41,282 nt of DNA from JADHLJ01 sp038118725 (GCA_038118725.1 JAYOIK010000047.1:1-41282); one strand, 5' to 3'. Counted from the stretch's first letter, positions 25,184 through 34,030 are shown. Notes: a model not told the origin generated them from the sequence alone. Made by a program: numbers and translations.

Positions 25184-26723
25184 ATGTATTTCCGACATCT
25201 TTCGCGCGGCGTCGCGACCGCCGCGATCAGCTTCGGGCTGCTCGCTAGCGCCCCGAGCCACGTCAAGGCCGAGCCACTCAGCCTGACGATTGTCCATGTC
25301 AACGATTGGGACCAGATGGACGGCAATCGTGGCACCGGCGGCGCCGGTAAGATCGCCACCGTGGTCAAGGATGAACGCGCGCGCGCCGAGGCTGATGGCG
25401 GGCTCGCGGTGGTGACCTTCGGCGGCGACATGATTTCTCCGTCCCTCCTGTCGGGGATCGACAAGGGCGCGCATATGATCGATCTCGCCAACGCCGTCGG
25501 CATTGATGTCGCGGTCGTGGGCAACCATGAGTTCGATTTCGGCCCGGAGGTGCTCCAGCAACGCCTGGCGGAATCCAAGACCCGCTGGCTGCTCGGCAAT
25601 GCTACCTACAAGGGGAAATCTGGATTTCCAGGTACCGCTTCCAGCTGGTATGGTTGAGCGGGGCGGCTACAAGATCGGCTTCATCGGTCTGTTGACGCCG
25701 GAAACGATGCAGATCTCCAGCGCCGGCAAGGACGTTTCGATCGATCCGATGGAGGACGCGGGCGCCAAACTCGCGGGTGAGCTCAAGGAAGCCGGCGCCG
25801 ATATCATCATCGCGCTGACCCATGACGGCCTTGCGGCGGATCTCAATCTTCTGCGCGCGGTCAAGGATATCGACGTGCTTCTGGGAGGCCATGATCATCT
25901 GCTGACCGCCTGGTATGACGGTCGGCAAGTGGTGATGAAGGCCGGCTCTCAAGGCAGCCATGTCGGCGTGCTTCGCCTGGAAATCGACCGTGTCGAGGGA
26001 CGCCGCGGGCCGAAGCTGGTCTAGACACCGAGTTTCGATCTTGCCTCGACCGCCGATACCGAGGCGGACCCGGATGTCGCCGCCAAGGTGAAGGTCTACA
26101 AGAAGCGCCTTGATGACGAACTCGGCCAGGTTATCGGCACCAGCTCGACCGAGCTTAATACCCGCCGCGCGTCGGTTCGTTCCGGCGAGACGGCGATCGG
26201 CAATCTGATCACCGACGCCATGCGCGCGGCCACCGGCAGCGACGTCGCGGTAACAAACGGCGGTGGGATCCGGGGCGACAAGCAATATCCCGCGGGCTCC
26301 GAGCTGGCTCGCAAGGATGTCTTGACCGAGCTTCCCTTCGGCAACAAGACGGTGAAGCTTTCCCTGACCGGCGCACAGCTTCTCGAGGCGCTGGAAACCG
26401 GTGTCAGCCAGGTGGAGAACGCCAAGGGCCGGTTCGCCCAGGTCTCCGGGCTTGCCTTCACCTATGACGCGGCCAAGCCGGCCGGCTCCCGGGTGAAGAG
26501 CGTTTCGGTCGGTGGTGCGCCACTGGACAAGGCCAAGACCTATACCCTCGCCACCAATGACTTCATGGCGCGCGGCGGCGATGGCTTCGGCGTGTTCCGC
26601 TCGGCCGAGGTGTTGATCGACGCCAAGTCCGGGACGCTGATGGCGACCCAGGTGATCAACCACATCGCGGCGGCGGGAACCATCGCACCCAAGATCGAAG
26701 GACGAATCACCCGCGAGAACTGA
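25184..26723 (+). pseudogene. 5'-nucleotidase (UshA-type), broken by a frameshift and a stop
   Basis: The full sequence encodes a periplasmic bifunctional metallophosphatase/5'-nucleotidase. It starts with a signal peptide ending near SHVKA, then a metallophosphatase domain (VHVNDWDQMD, TFGGDMIS, VGNHEFDFG, THDGLAA, GGHDHLL) and a C-terminal nucleotide-binding domain (VTNGGGIRGD, ATNDFMARGGDGF). Two lesions interrupt it. Near 25606-25650 the frame moves by one base, so the first part ends at a TGA at 25657. At 26022-26024 a TAG interrupts the second part, and the same frame continues at once with TPSFDLASTADTEAD up to 26723. TAG probably replaces a TGG Trp. The first metal motif reads N-D-W-D where most relatives have a D-x-H. 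ATG 25184 follows GGGAGA. Either the gene is dead or the assembly carries errors here. Confidence 0.82.
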
Positions 26724-26805
26724 AGACAGGAGCGCGACTCGGCGCTATCGTCCGTCGCTGATTCACGGAGCGCCGTCCGCGGCGCGGTCAAACTTGGAGA
26801 AAACA

Positions 26806-27138
26806 ATGCTGTTGGACGTCCGCACCTATACCTGCAAGCCGGGAACCATCAAAACCCATCTCGAAGTTTATGAGAAATACGGCAAGGCCCCGCAAAGCAA
26901 GCATCTCGGCCAGCCCGTGGCGTATCTGGTCACCGAAACCGGCAACGTTAACCAGTATGTCCATATCTGGGCCTACGAGAACGCCGGTGATCGCGAAGCC
27001 AAGCGCGCCGCCATGCAGGCCGATCCCGATTGGATCAAGTATACCCAGGAAAGCGCCAAGCTCGGGGCTCTGATCAATCAGGAAAACAAGCTGATGAAGC
27101 CCGCCGATTTCTACGGCACGCCGCAACGCTCGGCGTAA
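26806..27138 (+). CDS. NIPSNAP family protein
   Basis: The 110-residue protein matches the NIPSNAP fold, a dimeric alpha/beta barrel of about 100 residues. Visible signatures are the opening LLDVRTYTCKPGTIKTHLEVY, the VNQYVHIWAYENAGDREAKR segment (the family 'hiw.Y.d...R...r' pattern) and DPDWIKYTQ. No catalytic residue is defined for the bacterial family. Members often neighbour catabolic enzymes and may act on or bind small molecules. The ATG at 26806 follows TTGGAG; the TTG at 26794 would only add four residues. It stands between the broken nucleotidase and an intrinsic terminator, so it is probably a single-gene unit or the tail of the nucleotidase transcript. Confidence 0.87.
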   Translation: MLLDVRTYTCKPGTIKTHLEVYEKYGKAPQSKHLGQPVAYLVTETGNVNQYVHIWAYENAGDREAKRAAMQADPDWIKYTQESAKLGALINQENKLMKPADFYGTPQRSA

Positions 27139-27154
27139 TCCGTCGGATACGCGC

Positions 27155-27189
27155 AAGGGCCCGTCGGTCGGGTGCCGGCGGGCCCTTTT
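27155..27189 (+). terminator. Rho-independent terminator after the NIPSNAP gene
   Basis: AAGGGCCCG (27155-27163) pairs with CGGGCCCTT (27179-27187). Four more inner pairs, one a G:T, close on a 7-base loop, and the stem runs into TTTT at 27186-27189. It starts 16 bases after the stop codon. Confidence 0.88.
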
Positions 27190-27318
27190 CGCTTTCGGGG
27201 ACGGAATCGGAGCGATTTTTCCCCGCCCGCGCCGTCTCGTGCCGATTTCCGGATACAACCACGCGCCTTGGTGCGTTAGAAACCGCTTCATCGGAAGTTT
27301 CGCGATTGGAGCGACGGC

Positions 27319-27747
27319 ATGGCACCGGATGACGGGTTGCTATCGGCGGACTGGGTCCTGGAACCGCAAACCCGGACCGGCGCGCGTGGCCGCTACACGG
27401 TTCGGATTCGCAATCTGATCCTGGCCATGTCCATCGGCGTGCACGATCACGAGAAAGTCGCGCCGCAACGGGTATCGATCAGCGTGGAGCTGCAACTCGA
27501 TTACCCCGCGGGCGGATTCGGCGACGCGCTCTACCGCAAGGTGGTCTGCTATGAAACCTTGATTGGCCGTATCAAGGAAATGGCCGCGGAGGGGCATGTC
27601 ATCCTTGTCGAGACCTTCGCGGAACGAGTCGCCGATCTGGCGCTGACCGATCGCCGGGTGCGGTCGGTCGCGGTGGATGTCGAGAAACTGGACATCTTCG
27701 ACGATTGCGATGCCGTTGGCACGACGATCGAAAAGTTTCGCGGCTAG
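27319..27747 (+). CDS. folB: Dihydroneopterin aldolase-like protein (FolB family)
   Basis: The 142-residue protein carries the FolB/FolX T-fold. SIGVHDHEKVAPQRVSISVE has the conserved Glu at position 45, YETLIGRIKEMA and LVETFAERVADLAL are the central helices, and VDVEKLDIFDDCDAVG contains K123, the proton-transfer lysine. In folate synthesis this enzyme cleaves dihydroneopterin to 6-hydroxymethyl-dihydropterin. The substrate loop differs enough (HDHEKVAPQ rather than 'LPEER..PQ') that an epimerase-like or other pterin role is possible. The N-terminus is about 25 residues longer than usual. GGAG six bases before ATG 27319 supports the start. The last four bases, CTAG, also hold the stop of the convergent dimethylformamidase-like gene. 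Confidence 0.83.
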   Translation: MAPDDGLLSADWVLEPQTRTGARGRYTVRIRNLILAMSIGVHDHEKVAPQRVSISVELQLDYPAGGFGDALYRKVVCYETLIGRIKEMAAEGHVILVETFAERVADLALTDRRVRSVAVDVEKLDIFDDCDAVGTTIEKFRG

Positions 27748-29966
27748 TTCCCCAGAAACCGTCGCACCACGTTGTCGACCATGCGCGAGACATTGTTGTC
27801 TCCGCCATTGACCGGCAGCGCGCCGCAGAAGGTGATCGAGCCGACCGAGAACACCGCGCCGCCGTTCGGGGTCTCGAAATAGACGATATCGGCCCGGATC
27901 AGATCCTCGACCGGCTCGTGCGGCCAGGTGTCGTGATGGGTGAGGATATCCTCCGGCACGAGGACGAAACTGTCGCCGTGATTGCTTGAGCTGGCCAGCA
28001 CAACGGCGTTGAGCGGGGTGCCGAGGCGGGTATCCGCCCGGTCCAGCTCGAAGCCCGCGGCGCCGCCGCCGGCAAGGCCGAAATCCCCGATCAGATCCTC
28101 CTCGATACCCTCGAAGACCCAGGACACCGACGGGTCGTACGAGGCCTCGGTCCGGGTATAGGGACCACCGTCATGATCCCCCTGGGAAGAGAAGCCGACC
28201 CCGGCCAGGACCTGGGGCGCGCGGCCGTTGCGTCGCCAGAGACCACCATAGGTGCCGTCGAAGGCGTTGTAGTACTCACCAGGCTCGGCGGCCCAGGCAC
28301 GGATACCTCCCTCGCCCCGGCGGATTTCGACCGCGTCGGGCCAGGCGTCGCTGACCGCGACCTTCCAGTAGAAACCGTTGCCGCCGAGATAGAGAAAACG
28401 CCCGCCGCCGTCGACATAGTCCTGCAAGGCATCTAGGGAGCCGGGCGTGTGATACTCGGGATGAGAGCAGGTGATCAGCAGATCGTATCCACTCACCGCG
28501 TCGACGCCCCAATTGTGCAGCTCGTCATCGGTGATCACGTCGAAATCATGACCCTTGGTCTCCAGCCAGTACCAGAGATGGCTATCGGCGGGGAAATGCC
28601 GGCATCCGGAGCCGCGAACCTCGGGATAGGAGATCACGTTGGAGCGCATGGTGATGATCGGGCGCAGGCGCGAGGAATAGCCGATGCCGCTGCCGTCGGA
28701 ATGATAGTTATAGGTCGACAGCCCGAACTGCTGATGATCATCGGTTGAATACGGACTGGCGCCCCATTCGGCCATGCGTTCGCGCATCGCGTCATTGGTG
28801 TTGCCCCGCGCGATATTGGCGTAAACCGTATAGGTGAAGGTGGGAATCAGCACGCAGATGCGGTTGCGCGGCTTGCCTTTGGGCGCGGTGACGAAAAACG
28901 GCACCATCTCCTCGTCACCCTCGGCGGTGCGGAGACGCGCGGCATAGACCCCGCTCTTGAAACCGTCCGGGACGATGAAGCTGAAATCGGTCTCCCAGCC
29001 ACAGTCATGCAGATCGTCGTCGTGAAAATGCACGGCGGCGTAATGTTCCGGTTTCTTGGTCCAGTCGAAGCACGAGCCGTCCCAAGCCGATGACTTGACC
29101 GCGCGGGTCGGCAGATTGACCAGCGTACCATGCAGGCCGTTCGGTCCGATATCCGGGACGGTCGGGCCGGCCATGCCTTGCGAGAAATCCCAAGCGGCGA
29201 CGAGATCCGGGTCCGCCGCGCCCGCCGCGATCTCGCGGATCCGACTGTCGTCCGGCGCGCCGTTGAGGATAAGTGGGCGTTCGATCTTGCCGTTGAAATG
29301 GCTTGAGAGCCGCGCGCCGCCCAGCGCGGCCACAATCAACGGATGATCCGACGCGCCGCCCGATCCAGCTAGGCCGGGCGCCGCCGTGATCCGGGCTTCC
29401 GCGGTGCCCGCGTCATCGATGTCGACCCTGTGTTTGACGGGCTGCTGCCCAACCCGAAGCTTGCCCGTCGTGGCGTCGAAGCTTGCCCAGACATGGTACC
29501 AGCGTTCGGCCGCGAGCGGCTTGCCGACCTCGATCGCTGTTTCAGGCGCCGTGCCGTCTCCGGCCAGAACCCCGGCCCCGCTCGGCCCGATCACCAAGGC
29601 GAAACCCGCGCCGTTTTCGGGGTCATGGCGCGCCATGATCCCTTGCCGGCCCTGGTCCGGCGTGGTCGGCGCGATGGTGGCGGCGAAGGTGAAGCTCCCT
29701 AGGCCGGCCAGGATATCACCCGCCGCGGCGCTCATATGGGAGCCTAGATGGACGGACTGAGAACGCGATGGATAGTCACCGGCGAAATCGGTGGCGATAT
29801 CCTCCTCGATCAGCCCCGGCCCCATGGGGCTCGGATCGCCGGAGATGACACGGACCAACCGCGCGGAGAAGGGCCTGGGTGATCCGCTTGAAACCTTGAA
29901 CGCGATACTTTCACCCGGTGCGAGAGAGAAACGGTCAGCGTAACCGACGATGGGAATGCGGGCCAT
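27744..29966 (-). CDS. N,N-dimethylformamidase large-subunit-like protein with LamG-like domain
   Basis: The 740-residue protein resembles the large subunit of N,N-dimethylformamidase, which hydrolyses small N-substituted amides. The N-terminal half includes a LamG/concanavalin-like domain (about residues 85-250, WYHVWASFDATTGKLRVG). The C-terminal half is the amidohydrolase part. The characterised Paracoccus enzyme has a mononuclear iron held by two Tyr and one Glu; by spacing I would align these with Y382 (FTYTVYANIARG), about Y421 (STYNYHSDGSG) and E504 (TCSHPEYHTPG). This alignment is by eye from memory. No small subunit of about 130 residues is visible nearby. GAGGAG before ATG 29966 fixes the start over the upstream codon at 29981. 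It is 88 bases downstream of the sulfatase gene on the same strand. The true substrate may not be dimethylformamide. Confidence 0.83.
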   Translation of the reverse strand: MARIPIVGYADRFSLAPGESIAFKVSSGSPRPFSARLVRVISGDPSPMGPGLIEEDIATDFAGDYPSRSQSVHLGSHMSAAAGDILAGLGSFTFAATIAPTTPDQGRQGIMARHDPENGAGFALVIGPSGAGVLAGDGTAPETAIEVGKPLAAERWYHVWASFDATTGKLRVGQQPVKHRVDIDDAGTAEARITAAPGLAGSGGASDHPLIVAALGGARLSSHFNGKIERPLILNGAPDDSRIREIAAGAADPDLVAAWDFSQGMAGPTVPDIGPNGLHGTLVNLPTRAVKSSAWDGSCFDWTKKPEHYAAVHFHDDDLHDCGWETDFSFIVPDGFKSGVYAARLRTAEGDEEMVPFFVTAPKGKPRNRICVLIPTFTYTVYANIARGNTNDAMRERMAEWGASPYSTDDHQQFGLSTYNYHSDGSGIGYSSRLRPIITMRSNVISYPEVRGSGCRHFPADSHLWYWLETKGHDFDVITDDELHNWGVDAVSGYDLLITCSHPEYHTPGSLDALQDYVDGGGRFLYLGGNGFYWKVAVSDAWPDAVEIRRGEGGIRAWAAEPGEYYNAFDGTYGGLWRRNGRAPQVLAGVGFSSQGDHDGGPYTRTEASYDPSVSWVFEGIEEDLIGDFGLAGGGAAGFELDRADTRLGTPLNAVVLASSSNHGDSFVLVPEDILTHHDTWPHEPVEDLIRADIVYFETPNGGAVFSVGSITFCGALPVNGGDNNVSRMVDNVVRRFLGN

Positions 29967-30054
29967 GGCGGGTCTCCTCAAGGCAGTTGCTGGATCACGA
30001 TAAACCCGACGCCGCCGCGGCGGGAGGGGGGCATCCGATCCATCACCATCGCGG

Positions 30055-31635
30055 TCAAGCGTGCTTGCGCCGATCCGCGTGGGAGCGGGAGGCCAAGCCG
30101 TCCGGGCCGACCAACATGCCGGTGAGGGTCCGGTCGGCGTGCGATATGCGCCAGGACAACATCCGTTGCGCGTAGTTCAGCACCAGGTCCCGGTAGTCCG
30201 GGTCATCGGCTCGGTTCTCGAACTCGCTTGGATCGCGTTCGAGGTCCATGAGCAAGGTGGGCAAGCCGGGGAAGTGGACGTATTTGTACCTTTCGTCGCG
30301 AATGATGGAGAACTGGCATTCATCAAGTGTCAGGCCGAAAACCCGTTCCGGCTTGGCTTCGATGATATCGCGGAAATCCATCTCCCAATGCACCGCGTCA
30401 CGCCAATTGGCGGGCGATTTCCCTAGTGAGAACGGGAGAAGGGATCGGCCATCCACCTGACTTGGAATCTCGAGCCCGAGCGCGTCGAGGATCGTGGGCA
30501 TGACGTCGATCGCCTCGGTGAAGCGGTCCATCACCGCGCCGCGGGCTTGCCCCTCTCCCGGAACGCGGAGGATCAGCGGGATGTGGACGGCGGCGTCGAA
30601 ATACCCGAACTTGCCGAAGAGATAGTGGTCGCCCAACATCTCTCCATGATCGGAGGTGAATACGATCAGCGTGTTCTCGTAGTCGCCGCTCCGTTTGAGA
30701 TGGTCGAGCACCCGGCCGATCTCCGCGTCCACCTCGGCCTGCATGCCGTGATAAATCGCGCGAATCTCCGCGACCTCGTCCAGGTTCCATTCCGCCGCCG
30801 AGGCCTCGCCCTGACCGGTGACGAATTTCTCCTTGGTGGCGCGCTCATGGGCGAGATCCAATAGCGGGTGTTGCGCGCGTTCCTCCTCCATTGTGGCGCG
30901 ACGCACCGGTGCCGGAGTATCCGACGGCGCGATCATCGAGGCATAAGGCTCCGGCACCGAGAACGGCGGGTGCGGGCGGATGTAGGAGACATGCGCGAAC
31001 CAGCCGGCGCCGGCCCGACCGTCCAGGAAGTTCAACAAATCCTCGGTGACGAACCGGGTTTCCGTGTGCTCGGCGGCGAAACCGCGATGGGTCAGGTGTT
31101 CCGCGACACTTAGCTGCCCGGGCGCGGCTGGATTGGTGCGATAGAGTTCCTCCATGGTCGCGGGCACCGGGACGCCCTGTCGCCCGAGCCAGGACATCCA
31201 TTCAATCGCCGGCGGCGTGTCCATGACCAAGCGTTGGTGAAACCCCGGCAGCACGCCTTCATAGGTGAGCAGTCGCGCGTCTCCGGACGGAACCGTGCGT
31301 GGATCGACGGACTGATCGGTATAGCCGAACAGGGTCGGCTCATAACCGGCGCGGCGGGCCTCCAACGCGATATTGGCGTGGCGCTTATCCAGCGGCGTGC
31401 CGTTGACGCAGACCCGGTGGTTCATCAGATAGAGTCCGGTATAGAGCGAGGCGCGGGCGGGACTGCACGGCGCGGCCTGGCCGTAGTGTTTCGCGAAACA
31501 AATGCCGTCGGCGGCCAATGCGTCGAGGTTTGGCGTTCTCGCGCAGGGGTGGCCGAGGAGGGACAGGCTGTCGCCACGCCATTGATCGGCGGTGATCATC
31601 AGGACATTCAGCCGCTTGCCAGGTTCGATTGTCAT
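30055..31635 (-). CDS. Sulfatase / phosphonate monoester hydrolase
   Basis: The 526-residue protein is an alkaline-phosphatase-superfamily hydrolase. The C-x-P-x-R motif lies at residues 57-61 (APCSPARASLYTG); C57 is converted to formylglycine, the catalytic nucleophile. Metal ligands appear in LMITADQWRGD (D17) and TSDHGEMLGDH. The GDHYLFGKFGYFDAAVHIPL stretch is the pattern found in arylsulfatases and phosphonate monoester hydrolases of Rhizobium and Burkholderia type. It may cleave sulfate, phosphate or phosphonate esters. No sulfatase-maturing enzyme is visible in the window. No signal peptide is visible, so it should be cytoplasmic. ATG 31635 follows AGGGG at 8 bases. It is the first gene of the pair with the dimethylformamidase-like gene, and is divergent from the DUF2817 gene across 173 bases. 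Confidence 0.88.
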   Translation of the reverse strand: MTIEPGKRLNVLMITADQWRGDSLSLLGHPCARTPNLDALAADGICFAKHYGQAAPCSPARASLYTGLYLMNHRVCVNGTPLDKRHANIALEARRAGYEPTLFGYTDQSVDPRTVPSGDARLLTYEGVLPGFHQRLVMDTPPAIEWMSWLGRQGVPVPATMEELYRTNPAAPGQLSVAEHLTHRGFAAEHTETRFVTEDLLNFLDGRAGAGWFAHVSYIRPHPPFSVPEPYASMIAPSDTPAPVRRATMEEERAQHPLLDLAHERATKEKFVTGQGEASAAEWNLDEVAEIRAIYHGMQAEVDAEIGRVLDHLKRSGDYENTLIVFTSDHGEMLGDHYLFGKFGYFDAAVHIPLILRVPGEGQARGAVMDRFTEAIDVMPTILDALGLEIPSQVDGRSLLPFSLGKSPANWRDAVHWEMDFRDIIEAKPERVFGLTLDECQFSIIRDERYKYVHFPGLPTLLMDLERDPSEFENRADDPDYRDLVLNYAQRMLSWRISHADRTLTGMLVGPDGLASRSHADRRKHA

Positions 31636-31706
31636 ACGCGATACCCCTCGGTGGTTGGCGCCGGTTGCAATCCGCCGCGCGTGGCCGTGACGGTCCCTGT
31701 TTCCAT

Positions 31707-31737
31707 CTTATAGGTATCGCCGCGAATTCTTAACCAA
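31707..31737 (-). promoter_or_regulatory. Possible sigma-70-type promoter of the sulfatase gene
   Basis: On the minus strand TATAAG (31707-31712) is a good -10 match. TTGGTT (31732-31737) could be a -35, but the spacer of 19 is longer than ideal. The start codon lies about 70 bases downstream. Confidence 0.3.
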
Positions 31738-31808
31738 ACCGTAGGGGCCGGCTGATCGACCGGCTATGATGGGGTTGGATCAAAGCCAGATCGAAAGGCC
31801 GCCTAGAC

Positions 31809-32903
31809 ATGGATATCCTGAAATCCACGCGAGAATCCTTTTCCGACAGCTATCAAGAGGCGCGCGATAAGTTTCTCGCCGGCGCCCAGGCGAATGGTAT
31901 GACGCTCGGGTGCTACGAGAATCCGAATCCCGGGCCGCGGGGGGAAATCCTCGCCTGTGATACCGCCTGGGCCGGACCCGCGGATGCCAGCCGCGTCCTG
32001 GTACTGATTTCCGCCACCCACGGCGTCGAGGGATTTTGTGGGTCAGGCTGTCAGGTGGATTGGCTGAGCGCCGGGCCGGCGGGGCGTTTGCCGCAAGGGA
32101 CGGCCGCGTTGCTGGTGCACGCGATCAACCCGCATGGCTTTGCCTGGCACCGCCGAGTCACCGAGGAGGGTTGTGATCTCAACCGAAACTTCCTGGACTT
32201 CGACAAACCGCTACCGGAAAACCCCGGGCATGACGAACTCGTCGATTGTTTCGTACCGGCAAGCCTGGACGCCGCGACCCTGGAGGCGACCGAGGCCGAG
32301 ATCAAGCGATGGCGCGAGGCCCATGGCGAAAAGGCCTTTCAAGCGGCCCGCAAGGCCGGTCAGTACAAGCACCAGCACAGCATGTTTTTCGGCGGTTTCG
32401 CGCCGACCTGGGCGCGCCGGACCTTGGAGACGATTATCGAGGATCATGATCTGGCGAGCCGGGAACTGGTCGCGGTCATCGATTTTCATACCGGTCTGGG
32501 CCCGTTTGGCTACGGCGAGCCGATCAGCGGGCATTTGCCAAACACGCCGGGCTTCGAATGGGTCCGGCGGGTCTATGGCGACTCGGTCGGCGTGCCGGAG
32601 CTTGGAACCTCGTCATCGATCCCGTTGAACGGGACGGGACGCGATCTTTGGGACCGAGTTCTCGGCGACGGATATGCCTATGTCGCCCTGGAGTACGGCA
32701 CCTATAGCCAGGAACGCAGCCGCCAGGCCCTGCGCGCCGATCATTGGCTGCATAATCAAGGCGCCGTCGATTGGGACGCGCCGGCGACCCGGGCGATCAA
32801 GGATGAGTTGAAGTGGCACTACTATCCGGCCAGCGCGGATTGGAAGGAAATGGTGCTCTGGCGCTCCCGGCAATTGATCCGCCAGGCGACCGAAGCGCTG
32901 TAG
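31809..32903 (+). CDS. DUF2817 family protein, M14-like metallopeptidase fold
   Basis: The 364-residue protein has zinc-carboxypeptidase-like motifs. ISATHGVEGFCGS (H71 and E74) and VAVIDFHTGLGPFG (H227) supply the zinc ligands. EEGCDLNRNFLDF has the Asn-Arg pair used for substrate carboxylate binding in M14 peptidases, and VALEYGTYS holds E295, a likely catalytic glutamate. It has no signal peptide, so it probably acts in the cytoplasm on small peptides or amide conjugates. The start ATG 31809 has a weak ribosome site. The gene is divergent from the sulfatase and shares a bidirectional terminator with the OmpA-like gene. An amidohydrolase-type job, in keeping with the neighbouring amidase-like gene, is inference. 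Confidence 0.85.
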   Translation: MDILKSTRESFSDSYQEARDKFLAGAQANGMTLGCYENPNPGPRGEILACDTAWAGPADASRVLVLISATHGVEGFCGSGCQVDWLSAGPAGRLPQGTAALLVHAINPHGFAWHRRVTEEGCDLNRNFLDFDKPLPENPGHDELVDCFVPASLDAATLEATEAEIKRWREAHGEKAFQAARKAGQYKHQHSMFFGGFAPTWARRTLETIIEDHDLASRELVAVIDFHTGLGPFGYGEPISGHLPNTPGFEWVRRVYGDSVGVPELGTSSSIPLNGTGRDLWDRVLGDGYAYVALEYGTYSQERSRQALRADHWLHNQGAVDWDAPATRAIKDELKWHYYPASADWKEMVLWRSRQLIRQATEAL

Positions 32904-32930
32904 AAAACTCCGGGAAAATGCATCGAGGCG

Positions 32931-32965
32931 AAAAAATGGGCCGCTCCAGGAGCGACCCATTCCTT
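32931..32965. terminator. Terminator between DUF2817 and OmpA-like genes
   Basis: A 12-pair stem (32935-32946 with 32950-32961) closes on a 3-base loop. Read on the minus strand it ends in a run of T (AAAAAA at 32931-32936 on the plus strand), and the one imperfect pair is G:U there but C:A on the plus strand. It is therefore tuned mainly to end the OmpA-like transcript. It may also end the plus-strand DUF2817 transcript, 31 bases after that stop. Confidence 0.85.
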
Positions 32966-32998
32966 GGGGTGTTACCCCGGTTTGTCGATCGGTCGTCC

Positions 32999-33889
32999 TT
33001 AGCGGAGAATCTCGATCTTCACCCGGCGGTTCTTCGGCTCGCGCTTGCCGTCGGCGGTCAGAACCTTGTTGTTCGTCTCACCGAAGACCTTGATCTCGAC
33101 CTTGCCCTTCAGTTCGGTGGTCGAATTGTCCCGCAGCATCCACGCGACCGCGCCGGCACGGCTGCCGGACAGGGTTTCGTTGTAGGCCGCGTTGCCGGAA
33201 CGGTCGGCGTAACCGGAAATCACGACCATCTTGGGCGCGACCGTGTCGATCGCCAGCACCGCCTTGTTCACGTTCTTAGCCTGATCCTTGGTGATCTCGG
33301 CGGAGTCGTGACCAAACAGAACGGTGAAGTTCTCGTACTTCTTGCCGGTCGGGGCGGGCGCCGGAGCGGCGGCGGCCTTCTTCGGCTTCGGTTGCGGCGC
33401 CAGGGCGGCCTTCAGCGCGTTCAGCGCCGAGGTGAAGTCGCCCTTGCACTTGGCGATATGATCGGGCTGCAGGTCCTCTTCCTGCTCCTGCAACCAGCAA
33501 TCGAACGCCGCCTGGGCCTTCGCCGCCGTGCGCGGGTAACGCACTGCGCCAATGTCCAGAACCGCGTTCAACTCACGCAGGGCGGATTTCAGCTCGCCCA
33601 CGTGTTGCGCCGGGATCTCGCGGGCCTCAACGGCTTCCGGGCCCGGAGGGGTGCCATTGGCCGAGGCGATCGCGCGATTGGCGAAGGCGTCGGAATCACC
33701 AAAGTCCGACTCGGCATACTCCATCTTCGCCAGGTTCAGGTATTGCGCGAACAGCGCCTTGTCGAACGGTCCCCCGCCCGGCGTCGCCATTTCGGCCACT
33801 TTGAGTTGTTGTCCAACGCAACCGGCCAAAACAAAGGCGGCCAGCCCCATTCCCGACAACAACTTGGTCGATCGCGATATCGTGATCAT
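32999..33889 (-). CDS. OmpA-family outer membrane lipoprotein
   Basis: The 296-residue protein begins with a lipoprotein signal peptide (MITISRSTKLLSGMG... ending LAGC; C24 lipidated), with Val-Gly after the cysteine, consistent with outer-membrane sorting. The middle part (about residues 30-160) is helical. A Pro/Ala/Lys-rich linker (PQPKPKKAAAAPAPAP) leads into a peptidoglycan-binding OmpA domain, about residues 185-296. In that domain VISGYADRSGNAAYNETLSG and SRAGAVAWML match the 'GHtD..G...yN..LS..RA' pattern, with Tyr for the usual His, and NRRVKIEILR ends the domain. It would tether the outer membrane to the cell wall. GGAGGG six bases before ATG 33889 is a strong start; the frame to 33901 adds four residues. 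It is a single-gene unit ended by the terminator at 32931-32965. Confidence 0.92.
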   Translation of the reverse strand: MITISRSTKLLSGMGLAAFVLAGCVGQQLKVAEMATPGGGPFDKALFAQYLNLAKMEYAESDFGDSDAFANRAIASANGTPPGPEAVEAREIPAQHVGELKSALRELNAVLDIGAVRYPRTAAKAQAAFDCWLQEQEEDLQPDHIAKCKGDFTSALNALKAALAPQPKPKKAAAAPAPAPTGKKYENFTVLFGHDSAEITKDQAKNVNKAVLAIDTVAPKMVVISGYADRSGNAAYNETLSGSRAGAVAWMLRDNSTTELKGKVEIKVFGETNNKVLTADGKREPKNRRVKIEILR

Positions 33890-34030
33890 GCGTCCCTCCA
33901 ACGGAATCCGTAAATAATCCTGGCCGAACTTAGTCCGATTGACCCTTCTAGGGCAACAGGATTCGCGCTAAATGCCCGTTTCGCCAGTGAGTTTGTTCAC
34001 TTCTGTTTGAATAAAAGCCAGATCGAGCCG

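Noticed and set aside
24251..25561. 436-codon minus-strand open frame
   Set aside because: Antisense to mscS and the nucleotidase; crosses their boundary without any start signal.
26022..26024. TAG as a coding codon (pyrrolysine or suppression)
   Set aside because: The same gene also has a frameshift, no other gene in the window is TAG-interrupted, and many genes here stop normally at TAG.
25602..26663. 353-codon minus-strand open frame over the broken nucleotidase
   Set aside because: The nucleotidase motifs on the plus strand continue across both lesions, so the antisense frame is a shadow and not the true gene.
32813..33913. 366-codon plus-strand open frame
   Set aside because: Antisense to the OmpA-like lipoprotein gene, which has a strong ribosome site, signal peptide and terminator.
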